In this document: positions 8,957 to 17,604 of the stretch, one piece after another
Numbering within the stretch: the first letter of the stretch is position 1
Layout of the letters: each line of letters starts with the position of its first letter
Origin: Actinomycetes bacterium
Lineage (GTDB): Bacteria > Actinomycetota > Acidimicrobiia > Acidimicrobiales > SZUA-35
Direction: 5' to 3'
Length of the DNA stretch: 64,000 nucleotides
Assembly (NCBI GenBank): GCA_024276425.1
Contig: JAJRXF010000095.1
Span: 20,207 to 84,206 of the forward strand
Made by a program: the position numbers and the translations under genes
Notes under the pieces: model-generated
Database searches by the model: none
The model's input: the letters and a program-made list of their open reading frames with translations, nothing else
What the model was told of the DNA's origin: nothing

Positions 8957-9973
8957 CTACTGGGTCAGGGTCACCTTCTTTAGTCCCCGGGGGTGATCCG
9001 GATCCAGAGAACGGAGCTCCGTTTCGCGATGACAAAGCAGTTGGCCCATCACGATGGCTGGCAGGGGGCTCAGCCACTCAGGCAGACCCCCAACTAGCGG
9101 AAGCCGATGGCCGGGGAGATCTTTTTCCGAGGAGATCACAATCACCTCGGCCCCCTTTCCGGACACCTCTACAAGAAGCTCACGCTGCTCATGCAAAAGA
9201 GGACCCTGCGGGCAAATCGCCAAGACCGGAAGACCAGACTCGACCAGAGCAAGAGGTCCATGGCGAAAGTCTGCCGTCGAAAATGGGTGAGCCAGCAAGT
9301 AGGTCAACTCTTGCAACTTCAGTGCCCACTCAAAGGCAGTCGCCAAGTTAAATCCTCGCCCAAGAACGACCGCTCGCTCGGCTGCAACCAAGGCCTTCGC
9401 CGCCGGCTCGACCTCACCTGCTCGATCCAGGGTTTCCTGCACTGCGGTTGGCACCCGATCAAGATCGGGGTCTTCCGCTCCACTCCATGCCTCGCTCAGT
9501 AGGGCAACCACCAGCAACTGGGTCGTATAGGTCTTGGTCGCGGCGACGGCGAACTCCTCACCGGCCTCAAGAGTCATGGTTACATCGGCCAGTTCAGCCA
9601 TGGGAGAATCCCCATGATTGGTGATGGCCATTGTTGGTCGTCCCTGCCGTTTAGCCTCCTTGAGTACCTCAACCAAGTCGGGAGATTGGCCTGACTGGGA
9701 GATACCAACGACCAAAGCATCGTCGAGCTTCGGCGGGGTTCGGTAGGGTCCATACAACGATGGTGTGGCCAACCCAACGGTGAACTTGTTGCGACTACCC
9801 CAGACGTAGGAGGCATAGCGCGCCGCATTGTCCGACGTACCTCGTGCCGCAATCACAATATGGGACCAGTCATGACCAAGGGCCAACACCGCACTTGCCG
9901 CCTTACTGCGCCCGGCAGCGAGGAGATTGGCCAGGACCTCTGGTTGTTCATGGATTTCAGACCACAGACTCAT
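8957..9973 (-). CDS. Glucosamine-6-phosphate deaminase, SIS type (NagB-II)
   Basis: 338 residues with two SIS (sugar isomerase) domains and no glutaminase domain. Motifs: IAARGTSDNAARYASYVWG (sugar-phosphate site, about residue 43), VVGISQSGQSPDLVEVL (about 88), EEFAVAATKTYTTQLL (about 138), ADFRHGPLALVE (about 235) and a C-terminal GLKKVTLTQ. These match NagB-II, the GlmS-like deaminase that converts glucosamine-6-phosphate to fructose-6-phosphate and ammonia. The start overlaps the nagA stop by four bases (ATGA). Its position after NagZ and NagA supports this role over a biosynthetic GlmS role. It is the last gene of the amino-sugar operon. Confidence 0.85.
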   Translation of the reverse strand: MSLWSEIHEQPEVLANLLAAGRSKAASAVLALGHDWSHIVIAARGTSDNAARYASYVWGSRNKFTVGLATPSLYGPYRTPPKLDDALVVGISQSGQSPDLVEVLKEAKRQGRPTMAITNHGDSPMAELADVTMTLEAGEEFAVAATKTYTTQLLVVALLSEAWSGAEDPDLDRVPTAVQETLDRAGEVEPAAKALVAAERAVVLGRGFNLATAFEWALKLQELTYLLAHPFSTADFRHGPLALVESGLPVLAICPQGPLLHEQRELLVEVSGKGAEVIVISSEKDLPGHRLPLVGGLPEWLSPLPAIVMGQLLCHRETELRSLDPDHPRGLKKVTLTQ

Positions 9974-11166
9974 TGGGTCTCGTTTCGTTGTTGGTTGAGC
10001 TCTGGTCGTTGTTGGTTGAGCTCTGGATGCATGAAAACCGATTTTCCGTCAACAACCGTGGCCATGACCCGTACATCCGCGTCAAGAATCACCAAGTCCG
10101 CCCTTGCTCCAGGGACAAGCCTGCCCCGGCTCCTATCACTGAGTACCTTGGCCGGAGTCCTCGACGCAGCTTGAATGGCCTCGTCCAACGAACAGCCGGT
10201 GAACTTCATGGTGTTGCGGATGGCGCTCGGCATGTCGAGAACACTCCCCGCCAGAGTTCCATCGGCAAGGCGGGCTGAGGCCCCATCGAGATGGACCTCA
10301 TGGGATCCTAGCTTCACTACTCCGGGGGGCAGCCCAATCCCAGCCATTGAGTCTGTAACCAGAACGAGTCGTTCCTGTCCCGCCCTCCAGGCAAGGTTGA
10401 CCAGCTCCGGTGCGACATGGATTCCGTCGACAATCAGTCCAAAGTAACTCTCACCTGCCAGCAGGGCGGCCGCTAGGCCCGGGTCTCGATGGTGAAGGCC
10501 ACTCATGGCGTTGTAAAGATGGGTACCCATCGAAGCCCCGCGAGTAAACGCAGTTTCGGCTAGGGCAGAGTTGGCATCGGAATGCCCAACGGCAACGATG
10601 ACTCCGCGTTTGGACAGCTCCGCAATGGCCTCAAGCCCGCCAGAGACTTCGGGGGCCAGGGTAAGGAGGCGAACTCCGGCCTCCGGGGCCAGCGAGGAGT
10701 CGATAGGAAACGTCGGAGACCGAAGAAGGTCCGGACGATGAGCTCCCTTTCTGGCCGGATTCAGCCAGGGACCCTCGAAGTGCCATCCCAGAGGTTCGGA
10801 TCCAGCCCACTGGCTTGGCCGGTTAGATAGTGCCGCCAGTGCAGTCCTCCAACTCGACTCAGGCGTCGTGATGAGGGTTGGTAACCAGGCGGTGACTCCC
10901 GTGGCCGCCAAGCGTTGACCTACCTTCCAGAGCCCACCTGGATCGCTAGCCAGATCAACTCCCCAACCTCCGTTGACCTGAAGATCGACGAATCCGGGAA
11001 CAACCAGAAGGCCGTCGGCCTCGACAGTTTCGACCGGTCGATCGCCAGGCTGATCCGAGCCGTTGATCTCGATGGAAGTAACCAGATGATCTGCTAGACA
11101 AACATCGGCGTCGATCCAACCAGCGGGAGTCAGAACTCGACCGCCTCGAATCAAGAGATCGGTCAC
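9970..11166 (-). CDS. nagA: N-acetylglucosamine-6-phosphate deacetylase
   Basis: 398 residues. It removes acetate from GlcNAc-6-phosphate in the cytoplasm. The amidohydrolase barrel shows VVPGFVDLQVNGGWG (about residue 55), HFEGPWLNPARKGAH with the metal-binding Glu (about 128), VGHSDANS, HLYNAMSGLHHRDPG (about 205) and VTDSMAGIG with the catalytic Asp. The C-terminus carries a seven-residue duplication, PELNQQR twice, from a 21-bp DNA tandem repeat. The gene overlaps nagZ by four bases upstream and the deaminase by four bases downstream, so the three are translationally coupled. Confidence 0.93.
   Translation of the reverse strand: MTDLLIRGGRVLTPAGWIDADVCLADHLVTSIEINGSDQPGDRPVETVEADGLLVVPGFVDLQVNGGWGVDLASDPGGLWKVGQRLAATGVTAWLPTLITTPESSWRTALAALSNRPSQWAGSEPLGWHFEGPWLNPARKGAHRPDLLRSPTFPIDSSLAPEAGVRLLTLAPEVSGGLEAIAELSKRGVIVAVGHSDANSALAETAFTRGASMGTHLYNAMSGLHHRDPGLAAALLAGESYFGLIVDGIHVAPELVNLAWRAGQERLVLVTDSMAGIGLPPGVVKLGSHEVHLDGASARLADGTLAGSVLDMPSAIRNTMKFTGCSLDEAIQAASRTPAKVLSDRSRGRLVPGARADLVILDADVRVMATVVDGKSVFMHPELNQQRPELNQQRNETQ
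9985..10026. repeat. 21-bp tandem duplication at the nagA 3' end
   Basis: Two identical 21-base copies, in frame, encoding PELNQQR twice at the C-terminus of NagA. This looks like a recent slippage or duplication event in a non-structural tail. Confidence 0.9.
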
Positions 11167-12743
11167 ACCTCAACCAGTCCATGACCGGCCGGGTAGTGGT
11201 CGCCCACTGATACCGGGAGACGACCCGGGGCTGGCTGCTTTCCTGCGAGCACATCGGCCAAGGCTTCAAGACTTGGAGGAAGGATCGAGTAGGTACAGAG
11301 ATAGGTACCGACCTCCGGATAGCTCACAAGGTCAAAGGGGGTACGCAGGGCCACCGCGATCGTCGGTGCAATTTCCGCAACGGCTGAAACCATACGGGAC
11401 TGTTGCTCATTTGCGGTAATGGTGCCAACGACAACGAGGTCGGCACGAGCAGCTTCGGAACGAAGCTCCTGAATCTCTGCTGGGTTCGGATGGTGCCCCA
11501 CCACCATTGACCTCGCAGCAGGCCAGTGACGCTTCATGGCAGCCCCAAGACCTGCCTCAACCGAGGAAGAGGTATCTGCCGGAGTGAGATCTATCGGGCG
11601 CGGCATGACGACTAAAAGGTCGGCCTCGGACCCGATTGGCACTAGACCAGCCTCATCACGAACCAGGGTGACAGCTCTGCGAGCGAGTTGGGATGCGAGG
11701 GCCGCATGCTCGCTTGTGCCGACAACCTCAAGTTCGGGTTGATCCATCATTGTGACTCGCTGACGCAGGGCATCAATTCGTTCTCGAGAGTTTGCGAGTG
11801 CTTCCGGATCCAGAAGGCGCCGCGAAACGGCCAATCGCAGACTCTCAAAGAGTTGCTTCGCCCGTTGGAAGTCCGCGCCACATAGAAGAAGATCGATCCC
11901 CGCACGCAGAGCAGCAATGGCCTCGATGGCTGGCGCACCACCGTTCTGCTTCAGCGCTCCCATGTCCAAGGCATCGGTCACCACCACTCCATCAAACCCC
12001 AGCTCATCTCTAATGAGTCCGGTCATAGCCTCGGTTGCCACCGTTCCGGGCAGGTCATCTCGGCCGGTCAGGAACGGTAGCGCATAGTGGCCGCTCATTA
12101 TCATCTCAGCGCCGGCGGCGATCCCAGCACGGAAGGGAACCAGCTCGACGGTATCTAATCGTTGGCGGCTGAGATCGAGGACTGGAAGCTCATAGTGGGG
12201 GTCGACCCGAGCCTCGCCCTTGCCCGGAAAGTGCTTTAGTGAGCCAGCGATTCCGGCTTGGCGCAGTCCGCTGACGAACGCTCTTACGTGCTCAGCCACC
12301 GTTGCCGGGTCGCTTCCGAAGGAGCGAACCCCGAGGGATGGGTTATTTGGTTGTGTGACAACATCGGCAACCGGAGCGAAGTCGACATTGATTCCCACTG
12401 CAGCCAATTCAAGACCGATGGACTTGGCGACAGCTTCGGTTAGGTCAATATCGTTGACTGCCCCCAGAGCCAGGTTGCCAGCAAACTCGGTCGAACCAGT
12501 CAAGCCCAAAAACTGCCCTCCCTCCTGATCGATGGCGACCAAAGGGTGGAGTCCATCTGGCATAGCCTCACGAAGTTCACTGGTCATACCAAGAACCTGT
12601 TCTGGGCTCAACACATTGAAGTTCCGGAACAGGGTTAGACCAACAACCTCACCGTTGCGCGCCCTGTCCAGGAGTTCTCCGGGAAGCTCCGGGCCATCGA
12701 ACCCCCACAGCATGCTGTGATCAGCGACTTCGTTTTGACTCAT
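11163..12743 (-). CDS. nagZ: Beta-N-acetylhexosaminidase, GH3 family
   Basis: 526 residues. The GH3 barrel has VAIDQEGGQ (about residue 70), GINVDFAPVADV, KHFPGKGEARVDPHYELP holding the DxH general acid/base dyad of NagZ-type enzymes (about 175), MSGHYALP and VVTDALDMGALKQ with the nucleophile Asp (about 258). A second alpha/beta domain fills the C-terminal 180 residues, longer than the single-domain NagZ of E. coli but usual in actinobacteria. No signal peptide is seen, so it should act in the cytoplasm on imported GlcNAc disaccharides or muropeptide sugars. It starts 12 bases after the permease gene. Confidence 0.9.
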   Translation of the reverse strand: MSQNEVADHSMLWGFDGPELPGELLDRARNGEVVGLTLFRNFNVLSPEQVLGMTSELREAMPDGLHPLVAIDQEGGQFLGLTGSTEFAGNLALGAVNDIDLTEAVAKSIGLELAAVGINVDFAPVADVVTQPNNPSLGVRSFGSDPATVAEHVRAFVSGLRQAGIAGSLKHFPGKGEARVDPHYELPVLDLSRQRLDTVELVPFRAGIAAGAEMIMSGHYALPFLTGRDDLPGTVATEAMTGLIRDELGFDGVVVTDALDMGALKQNGGAPAIEAIAALRAGIDLLLCGADFQRAKQLFESLRLAVSRRLLDPEALANSRERIDALRQRVTMMDQPELEVVGTSEHAALASQLARRAVTLVRDEAGLVPIGSEADLLVVMPRPIDLTPADTSSSVEAGLGAAMKRHWPAARSMVVGHHPNPAEIQELRSEAARADLVVVGTITANEQQSRMVSAVAEIAPTIAVALRTPFDLVSYPEVGTYLCTYSILPPSLEALADVLAGKQPAPGRLPVSVGDHYPAGHGLVEV

Positions 12744-12755
12744 CTTCGGAGATCC

Positions 12756-13610
12756 TTAGCCCTTAACCGATCCGGCGAGCATTCCCCGGACAAAGAATCG
12801 TTGCATGCCCAAGAAAACTCCGACCGGCACTGCCATGCTCACGAACGCCCCAGCGGTAAGAATATGCCATTTCTCCCCCTTGGAGCCTACCAACTCATTG
12901 AGCGTGGCGGTCAGGGTGGCTACCTCACTGTCTGTGCCCAGAAAGACCAGGCTTACCAAGAGGTCATTCCAAACCCACAAGAACTGAAAGATGGCAAATG
13001 AGGCCAAGGCCGGAGCTGAGAGGGGAAGAACCAAACGCCGGAAGATGTCGTAATGCGAAGCACCATCAAGATAAGCCGATTCCATGATTTCTGACGGAAG
13101 ACTGGAGATGTAGTTGTAGAGCAGATAGACGGCCAGTGGTAGTCCGAAGGTGGCATGAGCAAGCCACGTTCCAACATAGGTTCCCGACAGATTCAGGCCT
13201 GAGTACATCCGAAGCAGAGGGACAAGCGTCATCTGGATCGGGACCACCAACAACATGACCACGCCGCCAAAGAGCATGCGCCTCCCGGGAAACTTCATCC
13301 AGGCGAAGGCATAGGCGGCAAAAGCCGCGATCGTGATTGGGATGATAGTGGCGGGCAGGGTCACAACAACGCTATTGGCTAGTGCCCGCCAGAGCCCGTC
13401 AGACTCCAGTACCCGTGAATAGTTTTTGATTGTCCAGTTCGATCCCTCAAATGGGTGTTCGACGACGGTCCACCAGCCACTGGTCACCACATCGTTCTGA
13501 GGGCGGAAGGAGCTAATGAGCAGGCCAGTTGTCGGCAAGGACCACAGAGCCACGATGACAATGACCGCCACATGCAGAGGTGTTCGCTTCAGGAATCTCG
13601 GTAGCACCAT
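12756..13610 (-). CDS. Carbohydrate ABC transporter permease (MalG type)
   Basis: 284 residues with six predicted membrane segments and the MalG-family EAA loop ESAYLDGASHYDIFRRLVLPLS (the core EAAxLDGAS is read as ESAYLDGAS). It forms the membrane channel with the adjacent MalF-type protein. The start overlaps the upstream permease stop by one base (TAATG). No ATPase gene is in the operon, so a shared MsiK-like ATPase elsewhere in the genome is expected, as known for many actinobacterial sugar importers. Confidence 0.92.
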   Translation of the reverse strand: MVLPRFLKRTPLHVAVIVIVALWSLPTTGLLISSFRPQNDVVTSGWWTVVEHPFEGSNWTIKNYSRVLESDGLWRALANSVVVTLPATIIPITIAAFAAYAFAWMKFPGRRMLFGGVVMLLVVPIQMTLVPLLRMYSGLNLSGTYVGTWLAHATFGLPLAVYLLYNYISSLPSEIMESAYLDGASHYDIFRRLVLPLSAPALASFAIFQFLWVWNDLLVSLVFLGTDSEVATLTATLNELVGSKGEKWHILTAGAFVSMAVPVGVFLGMQRFFVRGMLAGSVKG

Positions 13611-14776
13611 TAACGCATGGCCTCCTGTCGTCTAGCACTTCGAAGATTGAGAACCATCACCGGAACCACCATCAAGAAGAGCAGTACCGCCAATGAACTT
13701 GCGCGGCCCTTGTTTGAGAAGATGAACATCTCCTTATACATCCGATTGGCAATTACATCGGTCTGGAATTTTCCACCAGTGAGGACGTACACAATGTCAA
13801 ACACTTTGAGCACGGCGACGGCAATAGTGGTGGTGACCGTGATAATGCTGGGCCGAATCGAGGGGAGTATCACTCGGGTGAAAACCTGGAGCTCGGAGGC
13901 ACCATCGAGCCTCGCCGCCTCAAGGTGCTCAGTCGGCACCCCCTTGATGGCCGCAGAGAGAATCACCATAGCGAATCCTGTTTGTAGCCAGATCATGATG
14001 GCGATGAGAGCCAATGTGTTGATGGGAACGGTCTGAAACACGGCGACCGGTTCGGCATCGAATTTTGTTATGACCGCATTGACCACACCGATTTGCCCAG
14101 TTCCCGGTGGTTTCCACCAGTAGACAAAGCGCCAAATCACACTTGCTCCTACCATCGAGATGGCCAGAGGCAAGAAGATGAACGTCTTCGCCAAGGCCTC
14201 ACGTTTGATGCGATCGAACAATTGGGCGATTACGAGCCCGATGCTGACACTGCCAGCGGTAGCGACAATGAGCCAGATCACATTGTTCACCAGGGCTCGC
14301 CGGGAATCGGCTTCCTGAAAGGCATCGAGGTAGTTTCTCCAGCCACGGTCTTCGGTGAAGCTAAGCCACACGGTCCACACCGCCGGGAACACCAGAAAGA
14401 ACCCCAGAAGCGAAACTGCCGGGAGGAGGTATACATATGGCCGGACCGATTCACGAACGCGTTGAGGAAGAGCGTCGACAAGCGCATTGAGGGCCCAGAA
14501 CAGGTACCAGATTCCGATGATGCCAAGAATGAGCGCAGTCAGTATGGTGAGGGCGACGGAGGGAATCGTTTGTAGCCCTCGATCGCGGATCGCATCCGCT
14601 GAGGCCCCCTGTCCAACGAGATCATAGACACTGGCGAGCACATCGCCGGGGCCCTCCGGCTCTTTGACCAGCCGAAGCGAAAGCCTCGCCAGACCGACGA
14701 GTCCTGCTAGCACAGCTACAGGTAGAGCCACTCGTCTCACAATATTGGGTTCGCTGTCATTGGTGCGGGTAACCAT
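13610..14776 (-). CDS. Carbohydrate ABC transporter permease (MalF type)
   Basis: 388 residues from the ATG at 14776. The frame is open 198 bases further, but that extension overlaps the binding-protein gene and is not membrane-like, so the shorter start with GGAAAG upstream is chosen. There are about eight membrane segments. The first (RVALPVAVLAGLVGLARL) and a second hydrophobic stretch precede the usual six-helix core, and the EAA loop is LEAARLDGASELQVFTRV. It works with the MalG-type permease and the lipoprotein encoded upstream to import the operon's sugar, probably GlcNAc or its disaccharide. Confidence 0.9.
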   Translation of the reverse strand: MVTRTNDSEPNIVRRVALPVAVLAGLVGLARLSLRLVKEPEGPGDVLASVYDLVGQGASADAIRDRGLQTIPSVALTILTALILGIIGIWYLFWALNALVDALPQRVRESVRPYVYLLPAVSLLGFFLVFPAVWTVWLSFTEDRGWRNYLDAFQEADSRRALVNNVIWLIVATAGSVSIGLVIAQLFDRIKREALAKTFIFLPLAISMVGASVIWRFVYWWKPPGTGQIGVVNAVITKFDAEPVAVFQTVPINTLALIAIMIWLQTGFAMVILSAAIKGVPTEHLEAARLDGASELQVFTRVILPSIRPSIITVTTTIAVAVLKVFDIVYVLTGGKFQTDVIANRMYKEMFIFSNKGRASSLAVLLFLMVVPVMVLNLRSARRQEAMR

Positions 14777-14837
14777 ATGAGTCACTTTCCAAACGGGGTC
14801 GTGCCAGCCATGGCTGACACGACCCCCACGGGAGAAC

Positions 14838-16286
14838 CTATTCTGCGGGCCAGGACGCCTCGATGTCGGCGAAAACTTCGTCCGTGTTTTCGCCGTTGGC
14901 GGCGATCCAGTCGACCATTCCTGTCCAGAATGTTCCGGCTCCAACCTCTTTGGGCATGGTGTCCGAAGCGTCAAAGCGGAAGACCGTTGCCTCAGTCAAG
15001 ATGACGGCGAGGTCGGTTTGTGGGTACGAGGTGTACCAATCGGTGGGCACGCTCTTGTTCGGGGACAAGAATCCTCCAGCCTCAACCCAGCCCTTTGCTC
15101 CTTCTGGAGTTGCAATAAACTCCAGAACAGCGCGGACCTCGGGACGATCGTTGAACATCACGAATTGATCGCCGCCGCCCAGCACCGGTGAGCCGAATTC
15201 CGACTCGATTGGAGGCAGGTAGAAGAAGGAACTGTCAACGCCAGGCTCATAAAGTGGCTCGTCGTTATCATCAGTCGGCCAGAACCCGGGAATCCAGGCC
15301 GCCTGCTTGTGTAGCCAGCACTCCGGTCCGTCCGCCGCGAACATTGGCGTCTGAGTGTCGCCAACCCAGATCGAGTTGATGCCGGTATTTCCTCCGTAGA
15401 CGTAGTCCTCCTGGAAGAAGACGTCGGAAACGACCGCGGCTGCTTCCAGTACCTCGGGATCATTGAAGGGGATCTCATGATTCACCCACTTGTCATAGAC
15501 CTCTGGTGATGCCGTGCGAAGCAGAACGTCTTCCATCCAGTCCGTAGCAACCCAACCCGAGACGTCGCCATGCTCGATTGACAGGCACCAGGGATTTCCA
15601 TTTCCATCAGCAATTATCTGATCGCTGAGGGCGGTGAGTTCGTCCCAGGTAGTTGGAATCTCATAGCCATTATCGGCGAAAGCCTGCACCGGATACCAGA
15701 CGATCGACTTGATGTCGGCCTTGTAGAAAATGCCGTAGATGTTGCCATCGACAGAACCAAGATTCAGAAACGATTCGATGTAGTCCGAAGCAAGTTGGTC
15801 GGTGTTCATCCACTCGCTGAGGTTGACTAACTGACCTTGCTCGACATAGCTGCGCATCGCTCCCGGTTGGGCGATCTGGGCCAAGTCGGGGGCATCACCA
15901 GCGTTAACCTTGACGTTCAAGACAGTTTCGTGATCGCTCACGCCTTCATACTTGATGTCAATCCCTGTCTCAGCAGCGAATCCAGCCAAGGCCGCATTGA
16001 AGCCATCTTCCTCGGCCTCTACCCACTGACCCTGGATAGTCACTTCTGTTCCATCGAATTCACCAGCAAGGGCACGGTTGAGGTGCTCATAAGGACCCGA
16101 GGGGACCTCAGCCATATCATCCATTGCCTCGGTGGTTTCCGAGCCATCATCAGATGTTGGAGCCTCTGTCACTTCGCTGGACTCTGATGCCGTCGTTTCC
16201 GACGACGCCTCCGGTTCGTTGTTGGCACACGCTCCGGCAATCAAGGCCAAAGCCGTGATGGCCAGCAGCCATCGGTTCTTTTTCAT
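14838..16286 (-). CDS. Sugar ABC transporter substrate-binding lipoprotein
   Basis: 482 residues. A short signal peptide (MKKNRWLLAITALALIAG) ends at the lipobox LIAGAC, then an acidic Ser/Thr-rich tether to about residue 65, then a two-lobe family-1 binding protein (GDAPDLAQIAQPG near residue 125, IPTTWDELTALSDQI near 215). It should capture a sugar outside the membrane for the two permeases. Start choice: ATG at 16286 has GGGGAG just before it; an in-frame ATG at 16301 is possible. It lies 38 bases after the ROK regulator and before both permeases, in the normal operon order. Confidence 0.92.
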   Translation of the reverse strand: MKKNRWLLAITALALIAGACANNEPEASSETTASESSEVTEAPTSDDGSETTEAMDDMAEVPSGPYEHLNRALAGEFDGTEVTIQGQWVEAEEDGFNAALAGFAAETGIDIKYEGVSDHETVLNVKVNAGDAPDLAQIAQPGAMRSYVEQGQLVNLSEWMNTDQLASDYIESFLNLGSVDGNIYGIFYKADIKSIVWYPVQAFADNGYEIPTTWDELTALSDQIIADGNGNPWCLSIEHGDVSGWVATDWMEDVLLRTASPEVYDKWVNHEIPFNDPEVLEAAAVVSDVFFQEDYVYGGNTGINSIWVGDTQTPMFAADGPECWLHKQAAWIPGFWPTDDNDEPLYEPGVDSSFFYLPPIESEFGSPVLGGGDQFVMFNDRPEVRAVLEFIATPEGAKGWVEAGGFLSPNKSVPTDWYTSYPQTDLAVILTEATVFRFDASDTMPKEVGAGTFWTGMVDWIAANGENTDEVFADIEASWPAE

Positions 16287-16324
16287 TTCTCCCCTTTTCA
16301 TCGGCGGTCTCGTGTGAGACCAGG

Positions 16325-17515
16325 TCATAGGACAAGATCCAGTTCTTTGGACAAGACCATGGCAACGGCGCCAGAGATGAGTAGATCGGTGTCATCACTA
16401 GCCGTGATTGTGAGATCCGCTCGCATGGCCGGCAGCACCCGTGGGACTAGGGTGGAGGACACCGAGGTGGTCAAAAGGTCCGCGGCATTCTTGATTCTGG
16501 TCCAGAGCACAACCTGGGAAATGTCCAAGGCGTTCACAAGGCTCGCCGCCACCTCACCAACAGCTTTGCCTGCCTCGGCAAGGGCCTTGGCCGCAGCAGC
16601 CGGTCCAACAAGGTCGGCCAGTGAATCGAAATCCCAAGCCAGTTCGTTGCCACGGGGGGCATCTCGCCCCACGGCATTGCGCCAGATGATGGGAGCCGAA
16701 GCTACGGTCTCCAAACAACCGCGATTGCCGCAACCACACGGCTCTCCATTCGCATCGACCACAACGTGACCAATCTCCCCCGCCGCTCGATGCGTGCCAA
16801 GGTGGAGAAGGCCATCAAGAATGATTCCAGCTCCCACACCACCCGAAATGTTGATCAGGAGCACTTCATGATTGCGGCTAGCCAGGCCGCGTTGGGCCGC
16901 CACCGCGGCGGCATGAGAATCGTTGGTGACGAGGACGGGAACCTCGACTCGTTCCTTCAGTCGATCAGCAAGATCAACATCTCGCCATCCAAGGTTAGCC
17001 GCCTGCAGAATCGAGCCTCGTTCGTTGATAATCCCTGGAGTGGCAACTCCAATACCCAGAACTTGCGATGGAGCACGAGAGATCAACTCACAGGCGAGAT
17101 CCAGAACGGACTCCACCGATTGTTCTTGAGCCTCTCCGGGCTCTGCGGCCTCAACCCTGGCGAGGACTGACCCTCGCAGATCGGTGACAGCACCGAAGAA
17201 AGGGCGGCAACTCAGATCAAGCACAACGATGGATCGGCCCGAGGCGTTGAGTTCGATAAGTGTCGGAGGTTTGCCCCCAGCCGAGCTGCCAACTCCAACT
17301 TCTTGGACAAGCCCGTCTTCGATCAGGTCGGCGACGATGCTGGAAACCGTGGCCCTCGTCAATGAGGTCAGGCGAGAGACCTCTGCTCGACTTGTCGTGC
17401 CCTGCTCGGCAATGACCTGGAGACATATTCTGCGATTTGTTTCTCGAGAATGACGACGCCCTGCCTTTTCCGGAACGCCAAGAAAGCGGGGTCGAAGAGG
17501 TAGAGAACTTTGCAC
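16325..17515 (-). CDS. ROK-family transcriptional regulator of the amino-sugar operon
   Basis: 396 residues from a GTG start. An N-terminal winged HTH (TTSRAEVSRLTSLTRATVSS, about 37-56) is followed by a ROK sugar-kinase-like domain with GIGVATPGIIN, INISGGVGAGIIL, GEIGHVVVDANG and the zinc cluster CGCGNRGCLE (about 262). It lacks nothing obvious of the ROK fold, but the HTH makes it a regulator like NagC/XylR rather than a GlcNAc kinase. It is the first gene of a seven-gene run on the minus strand ending with the deaminase. The start lies at the expected transcription start and inside an operator-like palindrome, so it probably represses itself and the operon until a sugar or sugar phosphate binds. 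Confidence 0.9.
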   Translation of the reverse strand: MQSSLPLRPRFLGVPEKAGRRHSRETNRRICLQVIAEQGTTSRAEVSRLTSLTRATVSSIVADLIEDGLVQEVGVGSSAGGKPPTLIELNASGRSIVVLDLSCRPFFGAVTDLRGSVLARVEAAEPGEAQEQSVESVLDLACELISRAPSQVLGIGVATPGIINERGSILQAANLGWRDVDLADRLKERVEVPVLVTNDSHAAAVAAQRGLASRNHEVLLINISGGVGAGIILDGLLHLGTHRAAGEIGHVVVDANGEPCGCGNRGCLETVASAPIIWRNAVGRDAPRGNELAWDFDSLADLVGPAAAAKALAEAGKAVGEVAASLVNALDISQVVLWTRIKNAADLLTTSVSSTLVPRVLPAMRADLTITASDDTDLLISGAVAMVLSKELDLVL

Positions 17516-17526
17516 GTTTATTAAAC
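17516..17526. promoter_or_regulatory. Palindromic ROK operator candidate
   Basis: GTTTATTAAAC: perfect inverted GTTTA/TAAAC arms around one base. It abuts the GTG of the ROK gene and covers the end of the -10 box. XylR-type ROK repressors are known to bind sites with a very similar TTTATTAAA-like core, so autoregulation is a reasonable inference. Confidence 0.6.
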
Positions 17527-17551
17527 TTACATAGTTTTCCCCGCTCGTCAA
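17524..17551 (-). promoter_or_regulatory. Promoter of the amino-sugar operon
   Basis: On the minus strand TTGACG (17551-17546), a 16-base spacer, TAAGTT (17529-17524), then eight bases to the GTG start at 17515. This makes the ROK message leaderless, with the operator palindrome over the start point. No better promoter is visible between the operon's genes, where the largest gap is 61 bases. Confidence 0.6.
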
Positions 17552-17604
17552 CGACTTTCTACATGACCTTTGCCCCTTCCTCCGGCAGAACCCCGAGGGT
17601 GACC

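Noticed and set aside
14777-14974. Longer start for the MalF-type permease
   Set aside because: The extra 66 residues overlap the binding-protein gene and are basic and low in structure.
16287-16328. Longer start of the binding protein at 16328
   Set aside because: The extension overlaps the ROK stop region and precedes a normal signal peptide that begins at 16286.
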